A stretch of DNA of 64,000 nt from Acidovorax sp. A1169 (GCF_030704685.1 NZ_JAUZDX010000008.1:62001-126000); one strand, 5' to 3'; positions 50,642 to 61,230 are shown, numbered from the stretch's first letter. Notes: generated by a model from the sequence alone, not told the origin. Program-made: numbers and translations.

Positions 50642-51598
50642 ATGGAATTCTTCCGCATCAAAAAAGACATCCCCTTCATGAAGCACGCGTTGATCTTCAA
50701 CGCGATCTCCTTCATCACCTTTGCGCTGGCCGTGTTCTTCCTGCTCACGCGCGGGCTGCACCTGTCGGTGGAGTTCACGGGCGGCACGGTCATGGAAGTG
50801 GCCTACAGCCAGCCGGCCGAGCTGTCCAAGGTGCGTGAGACGGTCTCGGCGCTGGGCTACCCGGACGTGCAGGTGCAGACCTTCGGCTCCGCACGGGACG
50901 TGATGATCCGCCTGCCCGTACAAAAGGGCGTGACCTCGGCTCAGCAGAGCGAGGGCGTTCTGAAGGCCCTCAAGGCAGCCGATGCCGAGGTGACGCTGCG
51001 CCGCACCGAATTCGTCGGCCCGCAGGTCGGCGAGGAACTCGTGCATGGAGGCCTGATGGCCCTGGGCATGGTGGTGGTGGGCATCATGATCTACCTGGCC
51101 TTCCGCTTCGAGTGGAAGTTCGGGGTGGCGGCCATCATCGCCAACCTGCACGACGTGGTGATCATCCTCGGGTTCTTCGCGTTCTTCCAATGGGAGTTCT
51201 CGCTGTCGGTGCTGGCCGCCTTGCTGGCCGTGCTGGGGTATTCGGTCAACGAGTCGGTCGTGATCTTCGACCGGATCCGCGAGGCCTTCCGCAAATACCG
51301 CAAGATGACGACGCACGAGGTGATCGACCACGCCATCACCAGCACCATGAGCCGGACCATCATCACCCACGCCTCCACCGAGGCGATGGTGCTGTCGATG
51401 TTCTTCTTCGGTGGCCCGAGCCTTCATTACTTTGCACTCGCGCTGACCATTGGTATCCTGTTCGGTATCTACTCGTCGGTGTTCGTGGCTGCGGCAATCG
51501 CCATGTGGCTGGGCGTCAAGCGCGAAGACCTGATCAAGACCACCACCACCAAAAAGGACGGCGATCCCAACGATCCCAACGCCGGGGCCACCGTCTGA
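50642..51598 (+). CDS. secF: Protein translocase subunit SecF
   Basis: A 318-residue SecF, partner of SecD. It opens MEFFRIKKDIPFMKHALIF with the first helix next, then the family motif GLHLSVEFTGGTVMEVAY and the membrane block with VGEELVHGGLMALGMVVVGIM, GYSVNESVVIFDRIREAFRK, where conserved polar residues sit, and the closing helix ALTIGILFGIYSSVFVAAAIAMWLG. GGGGCAAAGG lies before ATG 50642. It is the last sec gene; the DUF1631 gene follows after 17 bases and may share the transcript. Confidence 0.97.
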   Translation: MEFFRIKKDIPFMKHALIFNAISFITFALAVFFLLTRGLHLSVEFTGGTVMEVAYSQPAELSKVRETVSALGYPDVQVQTFGSARDVMIRLPVQKGVTSAQQSEGVLKALKAADAEVTLRRTEFVGPQVGEELVHGGLMALGMVVVGIMIYLAFRFEWKFGVAAIIANLHDVVIILGFFAFFQWEFSLSVLAALLAVLGYSVNESVVIFDRIREAFRKYRKMTTHEVIDHAITSTMSRTIITHASTEAMVLSMFFFGGPSLHYFALALTIGILFGIYSSVFVAAAIAMWLGVKREDLIKTTTTKKDGDPNDPNAGATV

Positions 51599-51615
51599 AC
51601 CGCTAATATCGGCGC

Positions 51616-54009
51616 ATGCAAAACTCCCCTGCTCCCTCGCCGCAGCGCCGCCTGGCACGCCTGGCACGCCAGCGGTTCGTCGAGGGGATGGGTGCAGGGA
51701 TGGCGGAGCTGGACAAGACCGTCGCTGATTTCCTGGGCGCCCTGATCGCGCAGACCGGCACGGCGCGCGAGATGCAGTCCCGGCGCGACACCTGGATGCT
51801 GTACCAGCAACTTCACGCCAAGTGGGTGTCTGCCACCACCCACGCCTGGCAGGAGGCGCTCGCGCCCCATGCCAGCGCGCGGTCTGGCCTGACGTCTTCG
51901 GCTGGCAGCAACAACAACCTGTCGTTCGAGCTGCTCAGCGACGACGTGGTGGAAAACAAGATTGTCGCTTCGCGCATGGCGCTGACCGTGGCCGAACAGG
52001 CGGGAGCTCAGTTCGATGCGTTGCGCCAGCGCACCCAGTCGCTGGAAGGCCAGGAGATCGACAGCAATGACATCCTGCGCCCCGAAACCATCTGTCTTCT
52101 GCTGGTGCAGCAGTGGGTGGAGGCGGGGCTGCCGCGCACCGACCTGCTCATCGTGGTCGACCCCCTGCAGCGCGAGCTGGCGAATGTGCTGCAAAAGCAG
52201 TACCAGGCCGTGAATGCCTTCTACGTGGAGCAGGGCGTGGCCGTGCCGTCCGACCTGCGCTCGCGTGTCAAGCGCACGGTCGGTGGCGCTACGGGCGGAG
52301 GTGGTGGCATGGGCGGCGATTCCGGTACCGGTGGCCTGGCGTCGCAGGCGCTGGCCCAGTCGCGCGAGGCGATGGCTGCAGGCCGCCAGGCGGCAGCAGG
52401 CATGTACCCGCAACAGATGCACCCCCAGCACATGCAGGCGCGCATGCACCAAGGCCAGGGTTACCCCATGCCCCCTGGTGGCATGGGCATGGGCTTTGCA
52501 ACCGGCATGACGCCGCTGATCCGGGCGCGCCAGCGCGCTCAGGGCGTCATGGGCCAGTTGCGCCGGCTGCTCACGCAGCCGGCCACGGGCTTCGACATGG
52601 TCAAGGCGCCGCCGGCTTCGGCCGCCCTGGCGCACGCCCTGTCGGCGCAGCGCGTGCAGGCCGACACTTACTACAGCGGCATCGCCACGTTGATGGAAGA
52701 CTACAGCCCGGCGGCCGTGGTGCAACTGGCCGGAGCGGTGCGCGAGCGCTCCACCGAGTTCAAGAACAAGGCCTCCACCGCCGGTGAAAAAGCCATCATC
52801 GAGGTGGTGGCCCTGATGTTCCAGAGCATCCTGGCAGAAGACCGCATCCCGCCCGCCGTGCGCGTATGGTTCGCGCGCCTGCAGGTACCGGTGCTGCGCG
52901 TGGCGCTGGCCGAGCCCGAGTTCTTCAGCAACCTGGACCATCCCGCGCGCCAGCTGATCGACCGCATGGGCGCCTGCGTGATGGGCTTTGACTCCACCAG
53001 CATCAACGGCAGCGCCCTGGAGGCCGAGATCCGCCGGGTGGTGCAGGTGATCGAGCAGTACCCGGAAACCGGCCGCCGCGTGTTCCAACTGGTCTACGAC
53101 GAGTTTGAGAAATTCCTCTCCAAGTTCCTCACCGAAAAGCAGGCCACTTCGCGCCTGGTCTCCGTGGCCCAGCAGGTGGAGCAGAAGGAAACACTGGCCA
53201 TCCAGTACACCATCGAGCTGCGCACCATGCTCAAGGACATGCCGGTGCGCGACGAGATCCGCGAATTCCTGTTCAAGACCTGGGCCGAGGTGCTGGCCCT
53301 GTCGGCCGTGCGCGATGGCGCCCAGCATGCCGACACCATCACCCTCAAACGCACGGCTGCCGACCTGGTGTGGGCCGCCAGTGCCAAGCCCAACCGCAGC
53401 GACCGGGCGCAGGTGATCCAGAACCTGCCCGGCTTGCTGCAGCGCCTGCGTCAGGGCCTGGCGCTGATGGGCATCCACGATGCGCCGCAGGACGCGCTGA
53501 TCAAGACGCTGACCGACACGCTGGCCGATGCCTTCCTGTCCAAGACCGCGTCGATCCCGCAGGCGCACATCGACGCCATGGCCAAGCGCCTGGCCAACCT
53601 CGAGGATTTCATCAACGACGCCACGCTGGGCGACATGCCGCTCAATGCCGACAACATCGAGATGATGCTGGGCATCGATGCCTCGTCCATCCACGTGGTG
53701 GCCGACAACGGGGCCCCCGTGGACGAGGGCATGGTCGTCTGGGCCCAGGAACTCAAGCCCGGCACCTGGTACACGCTCGACCACAACGGCTCTTCGGCCC
53801 AGGTGCAGTACGCCTGGCAGAGCCAGCGCAAGCAACTGCACCTGTTCGCTGCGGTCGATGGCAGCAGCTACCTGATCCAGCTGCGGCGCCTGGCCGCCTA
53901 CCTGCAGGCGGGCCTGCTCGTGGCGCAGGACGAGGAAGGCATCACCACCCGCGCCACGCGCGACGCGCTGGCCAAGCTCGACGCCAATCCGGAACGCCTG
54001 CTGGGCTGA
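51616..54009 (+). CDS. DUF1631 protein
   Basis: A 797-residue cytoplasmic protein of family DUF1631, widespread in beta- and gammaproteobacteria and of unknown function. Family stretches: RLARLARQRFVEGMGAGMAELD, NNLSFELLSDDVVENKIVASRMA, KAIIEVVALMFQSILAEDRIP, DHPARQLIDRMGACVMGFD and, in the C-terminal part, PGTWYTLDHNGSSAQVQYAWQS, which resembles a PilZ-like barrel strand pattern. Residues about 222-298 are a low-complexity insert rich in Gly, Met, Gln and His, probably disordered. It is preceded by the sec operon and converges on dprA. Confidence 0.85.
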   Translation: MQNSPAPSPQRRLARLARQRFVEGMGAGMAELDKTVADFLGALIAQTGTAREMQSRRDTWMLYQQLHAKWVSATTHAWQEALAPHASARSGLTSSAGSNNNLSFELLSDDVVENKIVASRMALTVAEQAGAQFDALRQRTQSLEGQEIDSNDILRPETICLLLVQQWVEAGLPRTDLLIVVDPLQRELANVLQKQYQAVNAFYVEQGVAVPSDLRSRVKRTVGGATGGGGGMGGDSGTGGLASQALAQSREAMAAGRQAAAGMYPQQMHPQHMQARMHQGQGYPMPPGGMGMGFATGMTPLIRARQRAQGVMGQLRRLLTQPATGFDMVKAPPASAALAHALSAQRVQADTYYSGIATLMEDYSPAAVVQLAGAVRERSTEFKNKASTAGEKAIIEVVALMFQSILAEDRIPPAVRVWFARLQVPVLRVALAEPEFFSNLDHPARQLIDRMGACVMGFDSTSINGSALEAEIRRVVQVIEQYPETGRRVFQLVYDEFEKFLSKFLTEKQATSRLVSVAQQVEQKETLAIQYTIELRTMLKDMPVRDEIREFLFKTWAEVLALSAVRDGAQHADTITLKRTAADLVWAASAKPNRSDRAQVIQNLPGLLQRLRQGLALMGIHDAPQDALIKTLTDTLADAFLSKTASIPQAHIDAMAKRLANLEDFINDATLGDMPLNADNIEMMLGIDASSIHVVADNGAPVDEGMVVWAQELKPGTWYTLDHNGSSAQVQYAWQSQRKQLHLFAAVDGSSYLIQLRRLAAYLQAGLLVAQDEEGITTRATRDALAKLDANPERLLG

Positions 54010-54039
54010 TCTGTCTGCCCCGCCGCTTCGGCGCTGGGG

Positions 54040-55215
54040 TCAGGCGGTGCCCATGCGCTGAAACAGGCCGCCCGGCAAGCGAGCCACATCGCCCGACAGT
54101 TCCAATTCCAGCAGTTGCACCTGCAGACCCGCCGCATCCATGCCGGTGCGGGCCAGCAGGGTATCCAGGCCCATGGGGTCATAGCCCAGGGCCTGCAGCA
54201 GGGGGCTGTCCTGCCGCGGGTGCTCGCGGCCAAGGCCTTGCGGGCCCGAAGCGGTCGCCGGGGCGGTGGCAGCAGCGGGCAGGCTCAATTCCTCCAGCAC
54301 GTCCTGGGCGGACTCCACCAGCTTGGCGCCCTGGCGGATGAGTGCGTGGCACCCGCGCGACTGGGGCGAGTGGATGGAGCCCGGTATGGCGAACACCTCG
54401 CGGCCCTGCTCCGCCGCCAGCCGGGCCGTGATCAGCGAGCCCGAGGCGAGCGCCGCCTCGACCACCAGCGTACCCTGGGAAAGCCCCGAAATGATGCGGT
54501 TGCGCTTGGGGAAGTTGGGTGCCAGCGGTGGTGTGCCCAGTGGGTACTCGCTCACCAGCAGTCCCTGCCGGGCGATGCGGTGTGCCAGCGCCCGGTTGGC
54601 TGCCGGGTAGACCCGATCCAGGCCCGTTCCCACCACGGCGATGGTCGCGGGGTGGTCTTCATCCTGGCCTGCGCTCTCCAGTGCGCCTTCATGGGCCGCC
54701 GCGTCCACCCCCAGCGCCAGGCCGGAGACGATGGTGAGGCCGGCACCGTGCAAGGCCCTGGCGAACTGCCGGGCATGGTCCGCGCCCTGGGCCGTCGGAT
54801 TGCGGCTGCCCACCACGGCCAGGCAAGGCCGTTCGCCCAGCGGCCGTTCGGACGACAGGCGTGCCGCGGGGCCCATCAGGTACAGCAGCAGCGGGGGATC
54901 ATCAGTGTTCAGGAGGATGCGGGGATAGCCGACATCACCCAGGGTAAGCAAGGTCCGGGCGGCAGCCCCGGGCTCAGGTGCATCTTGCAGCCATTCCCAG
55001 GTGGTTTCCACCAGGTCGGCCAGGGTGGGCGGAATGGCGCGCAAGGCCTTGGCCTGGACTGGGGTCACGCACTCCAGCAAGGCCGCTTCCGATTGCTCGA
55101 AGATGGCCTGCGGCAGACCGAACCGGGCCAGCAGAAGGCGCGCGGCGGCATTGCCCACGCCGCGCGACAGCGTCAGCCTGAGCCAGGCCTGCAACTCATC
55201 GTGGTCCATGGGCAT
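54040..55215 (-). CDS. dprA: DNA-processing protein DprA
   Basis: A 391-residue DprA/Smf, which binds incoming single-stranded DNA during natural transformation and loads RecA. The Rossmann-like domain has CLAVVGSRNPTAQG, TIVSGLALGVDAAAHEGAL, GTGLDRVYPAANRALAHRI, PNFPKRNRIISGLSQGTLVVEAALASGSLITA and GREVFAIPGSIHSPQSRGCHALIR. An N-terminal SAM-like region (residues 1-75) and a C-terminal winged-helix-like domain (about 330-390, DTLLARTGMDAAGLQVQLLELELSG) are present, the full-length form. ATG 55215 or 55209 may start it. It is 94 bases downstream of the LysM gene and divergent from def, as in many proteobacteria. Confidence 0.96.
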   Translation of the reverse strand: MPMDHDELQAWLRLTLSRGVGNAAARLLLARFGLPQAIFEQSEAALLECVTPVQAKALRAIPPTLADLVETTWEWLQDAPEPGAAARTLLTLGDVGYPRILLNTDDPPLLLYLMGPAARLSSERPLGERPCLAVVGSRNPTAQGADHARQFARALHGAGLTIVSGLALGVDAAAHEGALESAGQDEDHPATIAVVGTGLDRVYPAANRALAHRIARQGLLVSEYPLGTPPLAPNFPKRNRIISGLSQGTLVVEAALASGSLITARLAAEQGREVFAIPGSIHSPQSRGCHALIRQGAKLVESAQDVLEELSLPAAATAPATASGPQGLGREHPRQDSPLLQALGYDPMGLDTLLARTGMDAAGLQVQLLELELSGDVARLPGGLFQRMGTA

Positions 55216-55309
55216 GGCGTGGCCTGGGTGGCTTCACGGTTGCGGCGCCATCCTCCCGCGCACCCGGGCAGTTGCACCCGGGTGGGGAAGGACGGCTACG
55301 CCGCTCAGT

Positions 55310-56536
55310 TCACTCCTGCGGGCTGACCAGCCGGTCGCCCACGCGCACGCCGGTGCGGATCTCCAGGATCAGCGCGTACGAGACCCGGTCGAAGGTGCGG
55401 AACACCATGGCCAGGCCATTGATCTCGCTGGGCAGCTTGACCATGGGGAGCTTGGGATCGGTCTTGTCCTTGATGGTGTCGCCCTTGGTCATCAGCCGCA
55501 TCACATGGCCGACTTCCATGCCGTTGCGCGTGCCCAGGTTGATGGCCACCACCTGGTTCTGACCGGCAGAGCCAGCCGATGTACCGGAGGCGGAGCTACC
55601 GTAGATGGACACCACGCGGGCCTCGACACCGTCCTGGGGTGCACGGGGGACATAGCTGATGAATTCGCGTGCGGGTGCGGGCAGCAGCCGGTCACCGGCA
55701 CGGATTTCTTCCTTGGCGCCCGTCAGGTCCACGGTGGCGGGGACGTAGTCGGTCTGGATGCCGCCCTTGCCGTTGGAGGATTTCTCGAAGCTTTCGCCGC
55801 GCACCAGTTCGGCCTTGCCCAGGTACTGGGCTTCATACCCCAGAACCTCGCCGGTCTGGGGGTCCTTGAGGGCGACGGCATCACGGAACACACGGAACTG
55901 GCGGGGTTCGCCCGGCTCCATCGTCAGCGGAGTGGCCGCGTCGCCGCGCACATAGGCGCGGTCGCCGCTGGCCATCAGCACGCGCTCTTCCACGGTCGCA
56001 ATCACGCGCGGGGCGCGCTGGAGCACGCTGGCGTCCACCACCATCGGCTCCACCAGGAAAGGCTCGATCAGGTGCGGCTTGAGCGTCGGCAGTGCCGTGC
56101 TGGACAGGCTGTCGCTGCGGGTGCTGGGGGATACGCGAACGGTGTCCGAGGATCCGATGCCGCCCGGTGCCGTGGTGCGCAGGCGGGCAAAGCCACCGTC
56201 CTTGTCCAGGTACAGCGTCTGGCCGGGGAAGATCAGGTGCGGGTTGGGCAGGGCCTGCATGTTCATGCCCCACAGTTCGGGCCAGCGCCAGGCGCTCTTG
56301 AGGTACAGGCCGGAAATGCCCCACAGGGTGTCACCGCGCTTGACCACGTACACGTCGGGCGCATTGGGTGCCAGATCGGCCACGGGAATGCCGCGCTGCG
56401 ACACCTCCTGCGCCTTGGCACGCTGCTGGCCGGAAACGGGGTGATTTTGCGCCTGGACCGGTGCGACGAGCAAAGCGCCTGCGGCCACGGTCAGGGCGCC
56501 CAGGGCGGTAAGCCGCGCGCTGGTGAATGCCGTCAT
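55310..56536 (-). CDS. LysM-domain exported protein
   Basis: A 408-residue protein with a signal peptide (LTALGALTVAAGALLVAPVQAQ, cut after VQA) and one LysM peptidoglycan-binding domain at about 60-110 (DVYVVKRGDTLWGISGLYLK, WPELWGMNMQALPNPHLIFPGQTLYL). The remaining 300 residues form a beta-rich region without a named domain (GYEAQYLGKAELVRGESF, NLGTRNGMEVGHVMRLM), a conserved betaproteobacterial layout encoded beside dprA. AAGGA precedes ATG 56536. It is divergent from def across 200 bases. It probably acts at the cell wall; a role linked to DprA is not implied. Confidence 0.88.
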   Translation of the reverse strand: MTAFTSARLTALGALTVAAGALLVAPVQAQNHPVSGQQRAKAQEVSQRGIPVADLAPNAPDVYVVKRGDTLWGISGLYLKSAWRWPELWGMNMQALPNPHLIFPGQTLYLDKDGGFARLRTTAPGGIGSSDTVRVSPSTRSDSLSSTALPTLKPHLIEPFLVEPMVVDASVLQRAPRVIATVEERVLMASGDRAYVRGDAATPLTMEPGEPRQFRVFRDAVALKDPQTGEVLGYEAQYLGKAELVRGESFEKSSNGKGGIQTDYVPATVDLTGAKEEIRAGDRLLPAPAREFISYVPRAPQDGVEARVVSIYGSSASGTSAGSAGQNQVVAINLGTRNGMEVGHVMRLMTKGDTIKDKTDPKLPMVKLPSEINGLAMVFRTFDRVSYALILEIRTGVRVGDRLVSPQE

Positions 56537-56736
56537 GTTGTTCCTTTTCTGATGCATTGTGAAACGCCCCCTCACTGGCGTCCGCGCTGCACAGCACATG
56601 CAGGCAGCCGGACAAATACGTTACAAACCATCTGAGATTCTCTGCTCAAGCCCTTGATTCGGCAACGATTATTGAGTTGAGTATCTGCAGCATGGGGCAA
56701 AAGTGGCGAAAATAGCGACATCTATTACCCGATTCC

Positions 56737-57243
56737 ATGGCAATTCTCCCCATTCTCTGTTATCCGGACCCCCGGCTTCACAAGGTCGCCCGGCCGATCG
56801 AAGCCGTGGATGCGCGCCTGAAGACCCTGGTGGCCGACATGCTGGCCACCATGTACGACGCCAATGGCATCGGCCTGGCGGCCACCCAGGTGGACGTGCA
56901 CGAGCGCCTCGTGGTCATCGACGTCTCCGAAGGGCGTAACGAGCCCCTGGTGCTGATCAACCCCGAAATCGTCTGGGCCAGTGCCGAAAAGCACGTCAAC
57001 GACGAGGGCTGCCTCTCGGTGCCCGGCATCTACGACGGGGTCGAGCGCCACGATGCGGTGCATGTGAAGGCGCTCGATGCCGAGGGCCAGTCGCGCACCA
57101 TCGAGGCCGAGGGCCTGCTGGCGGTCTGCATCCAGCACGAGATGGACCACCTGCTGGGCAAGGTCTTTGTCGAATACCTCTCGCCCTTGAAGCGCAACCG
57201 CATCAAGACCAAGATGGTCAAGCAGCAGCGGGAGACCCGCTGA
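56737..57243 (+). CDS. def: Peptide deformylase
   Basis: A 168-residue deformylase that removes the formyl group from new proteins. All three motifs are present: GIGLAATQ at 44-51, EGCLSVP at 90-96 with the metal-binding cysteine, and HEMDH at 134-138 with the two metal histidines and catalytic glutamate. Length is standard. The ATG at 56737 lacks a strong ribosome site. It precedes a lipoprotein gene (one-base overlap TGATG) and fmt, so formylation and deformylation genes are in one transcript. Confidence 0.97.
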   Translation: MAILPILCYPDPRLHKVARPIEAVDARLKTLVADMLATMYDANGIGLAATQVDVHERLVVIDVSEGRNEPLVLINPEIVWASAEKHVNDEGCLSVPGIYDGVERHDAVHVKALDAEGQSRTIEAEGLLAVCIQHEMDHLLGKVFVEYLSPLKRNRIKTKMVKQQRETR

Positions 57244-57743
57244 TGGCTGTGGTGGCGCCTCGCGTGCTGCGCGGCGCCGCTGCGCTGGCCCTGGCGGCGG
57301 GGCTGTTGGCCTGTGCCGTGCCCTCCCGCGAGCCGCTGGGAACCCCGCGCGCCCAGGTCGTGGCGCGGTTGGGTCAACCCACCGCTGTCCACGCCCTGCC
57401 GCAGGGCGAGCGCCTGCTGTATTCGCAGCTGCCCGCCGGCACCGAGGTGTACAACCTCGATTTCGACGCCGCTGGCCGCCTGGTGCGCACCGAGCAGGTC
57501 CTGACCCAGGCCCGGCTGGAGAGCATCCCGCTGGACCAATGGACCCGGGTCGACCTGCAGCGCACCTTTGGCCCGCCGCTGCGCGTGGAGCGGGTGGCCC
57601 GCTGGGACGGTGACATCTGGACCTACCGCTTCAAGCAGGGGTCCGATCCGCGCTTTGCCCACGTCCACCTGGACCCTGCAGGCACAGTGCGCCGCATCGG
57701 CTTCACCGACGACATTCCCAATACCGACAAAGGACGAGACTGA
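57243..57743 (+). CDS. Lipoprotein between def and fmt
   Basis: A 166-residue predicted lipoprotein. The signal [16 protein letters not shown] has a lipobox (LLAC, residues about 21-24). The mature domain has two repeats of a short beta pattern: [28 protein letters not shown] and [27 protein letters not shown], each resembling the SmpA/OmlA (BamE-like) fold. It starts in the def stop codon and is followed 23 bases later by fmt. It is conserved in this place in related bacteria as far as I recall; its function is not known. Confidence 0.8.
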   Translation: MAVVAPRVLRGAAALALAAGLLACAVPSREPLGTPRAQVVARLGQPTAVHALPQGERLLYSQLPAGTEVYNLDFDAAGRLVRTEQVLTQARLESIPLDQWTRVDLQRTFGPPLRVERVARWDGDIWTYRFKQGSDPRFAHVHLDPAGTVRRIGFTDDIPNTDKGRD

Positions 57744-57766
57744 TCGTCTGTGTTGCAGAAAGCCCC

Positions 57767-58756
57767 ATGAACGTCATTTTTGCCGGCACGCCCGAGTTCG
57801 CCCGCGTGGCCCTGGAGCGCTTGCTGAAGGCCGGCTTCACCGTCCCTCTGGTCCTGACCCAGCCTGACCGCCGCGCCGGCCGGGGCATGAAACTGCAGGC
57901 ATCCCCCGTCAAACAGTGCGCCCTGGACCACGGCATCGCCGTGGCGCAGCCCAGGAGCCTGCGGCTGGACGGCAAGTACCCCGAGGATGCCGCCGCCGCG
58001 CGCGAGGCCCTGCTGGCCGCCCGCGCCGACGCCATGGTGGTGGCCGCCTACGGGCTGATCCTGCCCCAGTGGGTGCTGGACCTGCCGCGCCTGGGCTGCC
58101 TGAACATCCACGCCAGCCTGCTGCCGCGTTGGCGTGGTGCGGCGCCCATCCACCGCGCCATCGAGGCCGGGGATGCCGAGACCGGTGTCACCATCATGCA
58201 GATGGATGCCGGCCTGGACACGGGCGACATGCTGCTGACCGAACGCACGGCCATTTCCGCCACCGACACCACCGCTGCATTGCATGACCGGCTCGCAGAC
58301 CTGGGTGGGCGGATGATCGTGGAAGCGTTGGAGATGGCCGCCTGCGGTGGCCTGACCCCTGTGGTCCAGCCTGCCGAGGGGGTGACCTATGCGCACAAGA
58401 CCGAGAAGGCCGAGAGCAGCGTCGACTGGTCGCTGCCGGCCCAGGCCATAGACCAGCGCATCCGAGCCTTCGATCCCTTCCCCGGTGCCAGCACCCGCCT
58501 GGGGGCTGAAGCGATCAAGCTGTGGGCTGCCTCGCCCGAGGCGACGGATGCACCCGCAGGTGTCGTGCCCGGGCAGGTCCTGGCCGCCGATGCCTCCGGT
58601 GTCACTGTGGCCTGCGGTATGGGCTGTCTGCGCCTGACCACTCTGCAGCGCGCAGGCGGCAAGCGTCTGGCGACCGCCGATTTCCTGCGCGGTTTTGACG
58701 AGTTGCGGCCCGGCGCTGTGCTGGGCGGTGCCTCCGACGCCAGCGGTGCGCCATGA
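57767..58756 (+). CDS. fmt: Methionyl-tRNA formyltransferase
   Basis: A 329-residue Fmt that formylates initiator Met-tRNA using 10-formyl-tetrahydrofolate. It opens [20 protein letters not shown]; the catalytic Asn-His pair is in [20 protein letters not shown], with the aspartate in [11 protein letters not shown]. The C-terminal tRNA-binding domain (about 210-320) has [14 protein letters not shown] 57767 is 23 bases after the lipoprotein gene. Its stop overlaps the azlC start (ATGA, 58753-58756). Confidence 0.97.
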   Translation: MNVIFAGTPEFARVALERLLKAGFTVPLVLTQPDRRAGRGMKLQASPVKQCALDHGIAVAQPRSLRLDGKYPEDAAAAREALLAARADAMVVAAYGLILPQWVLDLPRLGCLNIHASLLPRWRGAAPIHRAIEAGDAETGVTIMQMDAGLDTGDMLLTERTAISATDTTAALHDRLADLGGRMIVEALEMAACGGLTPVVQPAEGVTYAHKTEKAESSVDWSLPAQAIDQRIRAFDPFPGASTRLGAEAIKLWAASPEATDAPAGVVPGQVLAADASGVTVACGMGCLRLTTLQRAGGKRLATADFLRGFDELRPGAVLGGASDASGAP

Positions 58757-59586
58757 GCGCGCTGGCGCAGAAGGTCTCCCGCACGGTCCGCGACCCCCAT
58801 TTTCGCCTGGCCGCCGTGGACATGGCGGGCACCTCGCTGGGCATTGCAGCCTGGGGCCTGGTGACCGGCGTGGCCATGGTCAAGAGCGGCATGTCCGTGT
58901 CGCTGGCGCTGTTCATGTCGCTGGTGGTCTATGCGGGCAGCGCCCAGCTGGCCGTGATCCCGCTGCTCACCGTGGGGGCGCCGCTGTGGGTGATCTGGCT
59001 CACCGCCTCGTGCGTGAACCTGCGCTTCGTCATCTTCAGCAGCATGTGGCGCAGCTACTTTGCCCACCGGCCCCTGCGCGAGCGCCTGGCCATTGGCTAC
59101 TTCAGCGGCGACGTGATCAACGTGGCCTTCATGAAGCGCTTTCCCGAGCCCAGGCCCCAGCCCGAGCAGATGCCTTACTTCTGGGGGGCGGCCACCACCA
59201 ACTGGATCGCCTGGCAGGTGCCTTCCATCGCCGGCATCCTGCTGGCCAATGCCGTTCCGCTGTCCTGGGGCCTGGGCTTTGCGGGTGTGCTGGCGCTGCT
59301 GGGCGTGCTGCTGTCGCTGCTGTTCGACCGCGCCACCTGGTTGGCCACCGGCGTGGCGGCTACGGCCGCGGTGGCCGCCTTTGCATTGCCGCTCAAGCTC
59401 AACATCCTGGTGGCCATTGCGGCTGCGGTGGCCGTGGGCCTGATGATGGAGGCGGTGGACCGGCGCCGCAAGGACCGCCACCCCGAGATGCTGCTGGTGC
59501 CCGCCAACAGCGTGATGCCACCCGAGGAGCGCCAGCACATGAAGGATGGCGATGTGGTGCCCCTGCGCGAGGAGCGCCACCCATGA
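58753..59586 (+). CDS. azlC: AzlC family branched-chain amino acid exporter, large subunit
   Basis: A 277-residue integral membrane protein of the AzlC/YgaZ family, exporting branched-chain or related amino acids with AzlD. After a short cytosolic start, [26 protein letters not shown] leads into helix 1, and [20 protein letters not shown] and [19 protein letters not shown] are family signatures. A hydrophilic tail of about 30 residues ([18 protein letters not shown]) ends the protein. It overlaps fmt at its start and azlD at its end (ATGA both times). Confidence 0.9.
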   Translation: MSALAQKVSRTVRDPHFRLAAVDMAGTSLGIAAWGLVTGVAMVKSGMSVSLALFMSLVVYAGSAQLAVIPLLTVGAPLWVIWLTASCVNLRFVIFSSMWRSYFAHRPLRERLAIGYFSGDVINVAFMKRFPEPRPQPEQMPYFWGAATTNWIAWQVPSIAGILLANAVPLSWGLGFAGVLALLGVLLSLLFDRATWLATGVAATAAVAAFALPLKLNILVAIAAAVAVGLMMEAVDRRRKDRHPEMLLVPANSVMPPEERQHMKDGDVVPLREERHP

Positions 59587-59918
59587 GCGGCCACTGGATC
59601 GAGATCACCATCGCCATCATCGGGCTGGCCGCCATCACCGTGGTGTCGCGCGCCTTCTTCATGATTCCCGAGCGCGAGCTACCCCTGCCCGACTGGCTCA
59701 AGCGCGGCCTCAAGTACGCGCCGCTGGCCGCGCTCACGGCCGTGATCGCGCCCGAGATCCTCATGACCCATGGGGAGTTGCTCGACACCTTCCAGGACGC
59801 ACGCCTGCCGGCGGTGCTGCTGGCGAGTGCCTACTATTTCTGGAAGCGCGGCATCCTGGGCACCATCGTGGTGGGCATGGTGGTGTACCTGCCGCTGCAC
59901 ATCGGCTGGGGCTGGTAG
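59583..59918 (+). CDS. azlD: AzlD family amino acid exporter, small subunit
   Basis: A 111-residue AzlD/YgaH subunit with about four helices ([22 protein letters not shown], then [19 protein letters not shown] and [19 protein letters not shown]). The motif [25 protein letters not shown] is typical. The start overlaps the azlC stop. It needs AzlC for transport. An 85-base gap with no terminator separates it from pgk. Confidence 0.9.
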   Translation: MSGHWIEITIAIIGLAAITVVSRAFFMIPERELPLPDWLKRGLKYAPLAALTAVIAPEILMTHGELLDTFQDARLPAVLLASAYYFWKRGILGTIVVGMVVYLPLHIGWGW

Positions 59919-60003
59919 GCCAGGGAGGCGGCAGGGGCGGATGGGCCGCCCGCCTAAAATGGCGGCCCTGATCTCAGTGCCCCCATCCAGGAATCCTTTT
60001 CCC

Positions 60004-61200
60004 ATGAACATCCTCCGCTTTTCCGATCTGTGCGCCCAGGGCAAGGCCCAAGGCCAGCGCGTCTTCATCCGTGCCGACCTGAACGTGCCGCAGGACGACA
60101 GTGGCGCCATCACCGAAGACACGCGCATCCGCGCCTCCATCCCCTGCATCCAGATGGCCCTGGACGCAGGCGCTGCCGTGATGGTCACCAGCCACCTGGG
60201 CCGCCCCACCGAAGGCGAGTTCAAGCCCGAGGACACCCTGGCCCCTGTGGCCGCGCGCCTGGGCGAACTGCTCGGCCGCGAGGTGCCCCTGGTGTCCAAC
60301 TGGGTCGACGGTGTCACCGTGGCCCCCGGCCAGATCGTGCTGCTGGAGAACTGCCGCCTCAACGTGGGCGAGAAAAAGAACAAGGAAGAGTTGGCGCGCA
60401 AGATGGCCGCCCTGTGCGACATCTTCGTGAACGACGCCTTTGGCACCGCCCACCGCGCCGAGGGCACCACCTACGGCATTGCCCAGTTCGCGCCCATCGC
60501 CTGCGCCGGCCCGCTGCTGTCGGCCGAGATCGACGCGCTGACCAAGGCCCTGGCCCAGCCCCAGCGCCCGCTGGTGGCTATCGTGGCCGGCTCCAAGGTG
60601 TCGAGCAAGCTCACCATCCTCAAGGCCCTGGCCGACAAGGTGGACCAGCTCATCGTGGGCGGCGGCATCGCCAACACCTTCATGCTGGCCGCGGGTCTGC
60701 CCATCGGCAAGAGCCTGGCCGAACCCGACCTGGTGGAAGAAGCCCGCGCCGTCATGGCTGCGATGAAGGCCCGTGGCGCCGACGTGCCGATCCCCACCGA
60801 CGTGGTCACAGCCACGGCCTTCTCCGCCGATGCTCCCGCCACGGTCAAGGCGGCCGCCGACGTCGCTGCCGACGACCTGATCCTGGACATCGGACCCGAA
60901 ACGGCCGCCCGCCTGGCCGAAAAACTCAGGTCGGCCGGCACCATCGTCTGGAACGGCCCGGTGGGGGTGTTCGAGTTCGCTGCCTTCGAAAATGGCACGC
61001 GCGCGATTGCCGCTGCCATTGCCGAATCGCCAGCATTCAGCATCGCCGGGGGTGGAGATACTCTGGCCGCCATCGCCAAATACGGTATCGAGAAGCAGGT
61101 GGGCTATATCTCTACCGGCGGGGGCGCGTTTCTGGAGGTGCTGGAAGGCAAAACGCTGCCGGCTTTCGAGATATTGGAAAAACGCGCAGTTACAAATTAA
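60004..61200 (+). CDS. pgk: Phosphoglycerate kinase
   Basis: A 398-residue glycolytic kinase that converts 1,3-bisphosphoglycerate and ADP to 3-phosphoglycerate and ATP (or the reverse). Motifs: [92 protein letters not shown], and the nucleotide-site WNGPVGVFE and GGGDTLAAI near the end. Length is standard. ATG 60004 starts [10 protein letters not shown] terminator follows 31 bases after the stop. Confidence 0.97.
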   Translation: MNILRFSDLCAQGKAQGQRVFIRADLNVPQDDSGAITEDTRIRASIPCIQMALDAGAAVMVTSHLGRPTEGEFKPEDTLAPVAARLGELLGREVPLVSNWVDGVTVAPGQIVLLENCRLNVGEKKNKEELARKMAALCDIFVNDAFGTAHRAEGTTYGIAQFAPIACAGPLLSAEIDALTKALAQPQRPLVAIVAGSKVSSKLTILKALADKVDQLIVGGGIANTFMLAAGLPIGKSLAEPDLVEEARAVMAAMKARGADVPIPTDVVTATAFSADAPATVKAAADVAADDLILDIGPETAARLAEKLRSAGTIVWNGPVGVFEFAAFENGTRAIAAAIAESPAFSIAGGGDTLAAIAKYGIEKQVGYISTGGGAFLEVLEGKTLPAFEILEKRAVTN

Positions 61201-61230
61201 TGAATCTGGTTGCACTTATCGTGCACTGAT

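Noticed and set aside
48200..51667. A minus-strand open frame of 1155 codons opposite yajC-secD-secF.
   Set aside because: Antisense to three conserved sec genes; composition typical of shadow frames in high-GC DNA.
54010..54039. GC hairpin between DUF1631 and dprA stop codons as a bidirectional terminator.
   Set aside because: The stem is only four pairs and there is no T tract.
55260..55285. CACCCGGG/CCCGGGTG palindrome between the LysM and dprA genes considered as a terminator.
   Set aside because: No T tract follows on either strand.
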